This document shows positions 51,893 to 54,571 of a DNA stretch of 54,571 bases, piece after piece. Under the pieces are notes generated by a model. The model searched no databases. It worked only from the letters and a program-made list of their open reading frames with translations, and was not told the origin of the DNA. Numbering within the stretch: the first letter of the stretch is position 1; every line of letters starts with the position of its first letter. The DNA is from JACCTH01 sp050741915. GTDB lineage: Bacteria > Actinomycetota > Acidimicrobiia > Spongiisociales > ZC4RG35. Location of the stretch: assembly GCA_050741915.1 (NCBI GenBank), contig JBOGEX010000170.1:1-54571 (forward strand), in the 5' to 3' direction. Made by a program: the position numbers and the translations under genes.

Positions 51893-52767
51893 ATGGAGAC
51901 GGTCATCTCGGCTGACGGCACCAAGATCAGCTCGCGGCACAGGTACATGCCGAACGGCACATCACCGCCTTCGACCGTCACCTCGGCGGCGATGCCTCGA
52001 CCGTGATCCTGATCGGCGGCGCCTTCAGCTACCGGGCCTTTCCGAAGATGATGGAACTGGCTGAGACGCTCGCCAACCAACACGGTCTCACCGTTATCAA
52101 CTACGACCGCCGGGGACGTGGCGACAGCGGTGGACACTCCTGGCGTCTATGACATGGAACGGGAGATCGACGACCTCGCCGGGTTGGTGGAGGCGGCGGG
52201 CGGGTCGGCTTCGCTCTTCGTCTGGTCCTCAGGCGCCGGCCTCGCCCTGCGGGCCGCGGCCTCAGGTCGGATCGCGGGAATCGAGCGGATCGTCGCCTTC
52301 GAGCCCCCGTTCGTCGTCGACCACGAGCACCACGTCCCCCCGGCCGATCTCGCCCAGACGCTGCACGAGTTGGTGTCCGCCGACCGCCGCTCGGAGACCG
52401 TCCGCTTCTACATGACCAGGGCCATGGGCAACCCGGCAGCTTTCGTGACGCTGATGCGGGTTCTGCCCATGTGGTCGAAGCTCAAAGCAACGGCCAACTC
52501 GACCCCACACGACTCGGCGGTGATGAGCAAGTTCAATGCGTGGCGAGCCGCTCTGCCCGGGCGACTGGGCCGGGGTGACCGCCCCGACCCTCGTCCTTGC
52601 CGGCCGCAAGAGCGAACCGCTGCTTTGCACGGCAGCGGGCGATCGCCGACGTCCTCCCCAACGCCAAGCACCGCGAGCTGCCCAAACTCAGCCACAACCC
52701 GAACGTGCGGCCCCTCGCACCCGCCGCGGCCGAGTTCCTCACCGGTAGCGAAGCGGGCACGGCCTGA
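51893..52767 (+). pseudogene. Alpha/beta hydrolase, frameshifted
   Basis: An alpha/beta hydrolase can be reconstructed over several frames: METVISADGTKI, VILIGGAFSYRAFPKMMELA, LTVINYDRRGRGDSG, then MEREIDDLAGLVEAAGG, LFVWSSGAGLALRAAASG (nucleophile elbow, with Trp where GHSSG is usual), IERIVAFEPPFVVD, a C-terminal VTAPTLVLAGRKSEPLL, AIADVLPNAKHRELPKLSHN and AAEFLTGSEAGTA to TGA. Shifts lie near 51960, 52130 and 52560, plus one near 52620. The central 140 codons remain open. Confidence 0.75.
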
Positions 52768-52840
52768 CGGCAATGGTTGTCACCAAAGCTCACTCGAACC
52801 GCAATGGGAGATCGCCAGGTGAGCCCGATCCGGGCTGACA

Positions 52841-53134
52841 TCAGTCTCGAAGCGTGTAGCGGGTCATCACCATTGTGTCTGTGTCGATGAGCGCCATGAA
52901 GTCCGCGGTGGCGGGGGCTTGCATGAAGGTGGCCATGGACGCGTCGGCCGAGGCGGCGTCGGTCCAGTGCACGACGACGATCCGCTGGCCGTCGTCGGTG
53001 CGGCCGATTTGGCGGCTAAGGAAACCGGGCTGCTGGGCGACGTGGGTGCGTTCGACGGCCTGGTCCGCTTCCAGGTAGGCGGACTCCGGCGCGTCGGGCC
53101 GGAGGCGGAACGTCGCGGTCTCGAGGACGGTCAT
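52841..53134 (-). CDS. Antibiotic biosynthesis monooxygenase-like domain protein
   Basis: A 97-residue ABM/dimeric alpha-beta barrel protein: MTVLETATFRLRPDAPESAY, FLSRQIGRTDDGQRIVVVHW and a terminal YTLRD. These small proteins act as cofactor-free monooxygenases or stress proteins, and the function here is unknown. ATG at 53134, 19 bases from the stop of the SnoaL-like gene upstream, so they form an operon. Confidence 0.8.
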   Translation of the reverse strand: MTVLETATFRLRPDAPESAYLEADQAVERTHVAQQPGFLSRQIGRTDDGQRIVVVHWTDAASADASMATFMQAPATADFMALIDTDTMVMTRYTLRD

Positions 53135-53153
53135 GGCTGGCTCCTGTCGTTGG

Positions 53154-53936
53154 TCAAAACTTGCCGCTGTTGCGGGCCTGTTCGGGGGTGGGGATCGGCT
53201 CCATGTTGTCCCAGTGCTCGACGATGAGGCCGTTTTGGAGGCGGAAGATGTCGAACACCGCCAGTTGCTGGCCGCCGAGGTTGACCCGGCTGTAGGCGAC
53301 CACGAAGTTGCCCTGTCCGAGCACGAAGGCGACGTCCTCGTAGACCATCGACTGGCCTTGTTCGGCGAGCTGGCCCATGAACGCCTGGATTCCCTCGATG
53401 CCGTCGCCTACCAAAGGGTTGTGCTGGAGGTAGGTGTCGGCCGAGATGAAGTCCGTGATCCGCTCTCCCTGGCCCTTTTGCAGCACCTCGGCGAGGAACT
53501 CCCGGACGACTTTCTTGTTGTTCTCGGTTTGTGCGAGGTCGGTGATTTCGGTCGGGCCGTCGATCTGGGTGTGTCCGGCGACGCTCTGGTCCGACCACGC
53601 CGAGATGACATCCCAATGCTCGATGATGCGGTCCTGGTCGTCGGTGTCGAACAGGTCGGTGGTCACCCATTTCGACTGCCCGCCGTTCAAGGACTGGTAG
53701 GCCTGGACGAAGACATGCCGACCGTCTTCGAAAGCGCGCACGATCCGGATGTCACGGTCAGGGTTGCGCTCGAGGAACGGCTCGAAGAACTCGATAAACC
53801 CCTCCGCCCCGTCGCGGACACCCGTGCTGTGCTGCGTGTAGCGCTCGCCGGTGTACTTCCTGACGGCCTCGCGCACGTTTCCGTCGCGGATACCGTCCAG
53901 ATAAAGCCCCACGGCGTTGTCGAGTTTTCGTCCCAT
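53154..53936 (-). CDS. Tandem SnoaL-like (NTF2-fold) protein
   Basis: A 260-residue protein made of two NTF2-fold/SnoaL-like domains. The first spans about residues 5-125 (YLDGIRDGNVREAVRKY, RYTQHSTGVRDGAEGF, RIIEHWDVI) and the second about 140-250 (KKVVREFLAEVLQKGQGERI, YLQHNPLVGDGIEGIQAFM, GLIVEHWDNMEPIP). Each carries the Q-H-x(N/S) and EHWD landmarks. ATG at 53936. Such proteins are predicted ketone-type isomerases or hydrolases. It is co-transcribed with the ABM protein. Confidence 0.84.
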   Translation of the reverse strand: MGRKLDNAVGLYLDGIRDGNVREAVRKYTGERYTQHSTGVRDGAEGFIEFFEPFLERNPDRDIRIVRAFEDGRHVFVQAYQSLNGGQSKWVTTDLFDTDDQDRIIEHWDVISAWSDQSVAGHTQIDGPTEITDLAQTENNKKVVREFLAEVLQKGQGERITDFISADTYLQHNPLVGDGIEGIQAFMGQLAEQGQSMVYEDVAFVLGQGNFVVAYSRVNLGGQQLAVFDIFRLQNGLIVEHWDNMEPIPTPEQARNSGKF

Positions 53937-53979
53937 GCGGCACCTTACATGCCCACGAGGGGATCACGAGGAATAGCCA

Positions 53980-54070
53980 AGAGCCCGCAGGGACGACCTC
54001 ATCATCAACGTCATGCTCTACTGGCTCAACAACAACATCCGTTCCTCGATCCGCCACAGCGAGGGCATGG
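53980..54070 (+). pseudogene. Epoxide hydrolase C-terminal fragment
   Basis: The plus strand reads RRDDLIINVMLYWLNNNIRS and SIRHSEG, resembling the cap/C-terminal region of epoxide hydrolases (..DELL.NVTLYWLTGTI.SS.R). No start or catalytic triad part is present. The frame then runs into unrelated Gly/Ala-rich translation. The following 250 bases to the next start show no other gene. Confidence 0.5.
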
Positions 54071-54327
54071 ACGGCGATTGGGGAGACGGAGGAGCTGGCG
54101 GCCAGGCTGGGCAAATTCGGTTGCGTGCCCCCACCCCCGGTACTGGTGCGCCAGCTACCGGATTAGCCAGAAAGCGGGCGTGGGGCGACCGAATTTAGAT
54201 TTGGCGGGGAGTCCTGGCGATTTTCCAAGCCAAACTGAGCCACCACTCACGAGTCCCTCATCCGGACATCTTCCTGGAATTGGCCACCACGATTGATTCC
54301 CTTTGGCTTGGCCAGATCCACGCAAGA

Positions 54328-54571
54328 ATGAAGAGGGTGCGTGTTTGCTTCCTGCTGCTGGGTCTCTTCCTAGCTGTCGGTTGTGTATCCCAGACCGTAC
54401 CTAGTGTTCCGCCGCCGACCGTAGTGGCGACCACGGCGATCACAACAGATCCCGCTCCTGCGACCGAGCACCGGATTGGCGTGCGCATTGTCAATGGAGC
54501 GGGGGAGTTCTTTGACCGACTTTCCGGTGAGCGCTTCGTCCCGCGCGGGGTGAATCTGATCCGTCTTTCCG
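54328..54571 (+). CDS. Lipoprotein, glycoside-hydrolase-like N-terminus (runs off window)
   Basis: ATG at 54328 begins MKRVRVCFLLLGLFLAVGC, a lipoprotein signal with lipobox AVGC. It is followed by a Pro/Thr linker and IGVRIVNGAGEFFDRLSGER then FVPRGVNLIRLS. The last pattern (a description of what happened, then FVPRGVN) is typical of the first strand of GH5-like cellulase/glycosidase domains. The gene continues beyond base 54571, so 81 codons are seen. The identity of the enzyme is an inference. Confidence 0.6.
   Translation, partial: MKRVRVCFLLLGLFLAVGCVSQTVPSVPPPTVVATTAITTDPAPATEHRIGVRIVNGAGEFFDRLSGERFVPRGVNLIRLS

Noticed and set aside
1..54571. CRISPR arrays, toxin-antitoxin pairs or defence islands
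   Set aside because: No regularly spaced direct repeats and no recognised defence or toxin gene were found; the only mobile DNA is decayed insertion sequences and a recombinase remnant.

Overview
The window looks like chromosomal DNA from a high-GC actinomycete, probably an uncultured Acidimicrobiia-like lineage. The support is the GC-rich codon use, frequent GTG/TTG starts, many 4-bp ATGA/GTGA gene overlaps, and lipoproteins with Thr-rich linkers straight after the lipobox. No rRNA, ribosomal or other placement marker is present, so the taxonomy is inference. Most of the window is carbohydrate and nucleoside-type catabolism: five ABC import systems, three sugar-kinase-type loci, isomerases, aldolases, lactonase, dehydratases and thiamine-diphosphate enzymes. 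Between the blocks lie many decayed genes and insertion-sequence remnants.

Region 1 (0.4-6.7 kb, +) is one tight six-gene operon: a polar amino-acid-type ABC importer (binding protein, permease, ATPase), two divergent S-adenosylhomocysteine-hydrolase paralogues and an MTA/SAH-deaminase-type amidohydrolase, closed by a hairpin with a T-run. It suggests import or salvage of a thioether nucleoside through deamination (an S-inosylhomocysteine route). An internally deleted IS3-family element follows.

Region 2 (7.3-20.9 kb) has a divergent isomerase, then a SorC-type regulator, a second TIM-barrel isomerase, split DhaK/DhaL kinase, a YnjBCD-type importer with two separate permeases, a LacD-like aldolase, a nucleoside-hydrolase homologue, paired E1-alpha/E1-beta thiamine-diphosphate subunits and a nucleoside phosphorylase broken by one stop codon.

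Region 3 (27.2-21.2 kb, -) is a ribose-type ABC operon (ATPase, permease, binding protein) followed by a TrpA-like lyase and an FGGY sugar kinase.

Region 4 (27.7-41.9 kb) reads as a non-phosphorylative L-fucose/D-arabinose oxidation locus: aldose dehydrogenase, lactonase, fuconate/arabinonate dehydratase, KdaD-like FAH-family dehydratase, a tungsten-type aldehyde:ferredoxin oxidoreductase, an NAD-dependent epimerase-family enzyme, an IclR regulator and a MalFG-type importer. A second FAH-family hydrolase and an FMN-dependent alpha-hydroxyacid dehydrogenase are present only as pseudogenes. Two 39-bp promoter/operator modules with the same architecture lie in its two divergent intergenic regions, which ties the locus together as one probable IclR regulon.

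Region 5 (42.3-45.8 kb, -) holds a PfkB kinase and a fused E1-alpha/beta protein. Region 6 (45.9-54.6 kb) is a gene graveyard: fragments of lactonase, isomerase, IS256 and IS21 transposition genes, a tRNA-Ala 3' half beside a large serine recombinase pseudogene, and broken hydrolases. Small intact genes are scattered among them (RibD-like reductase, a secreted protein, an ArsR-type regulator, DUF1579-like, ABM and SnoaL-like proteins). The window ends inside a lipoprotein that resembles a glycoside hydrolase.
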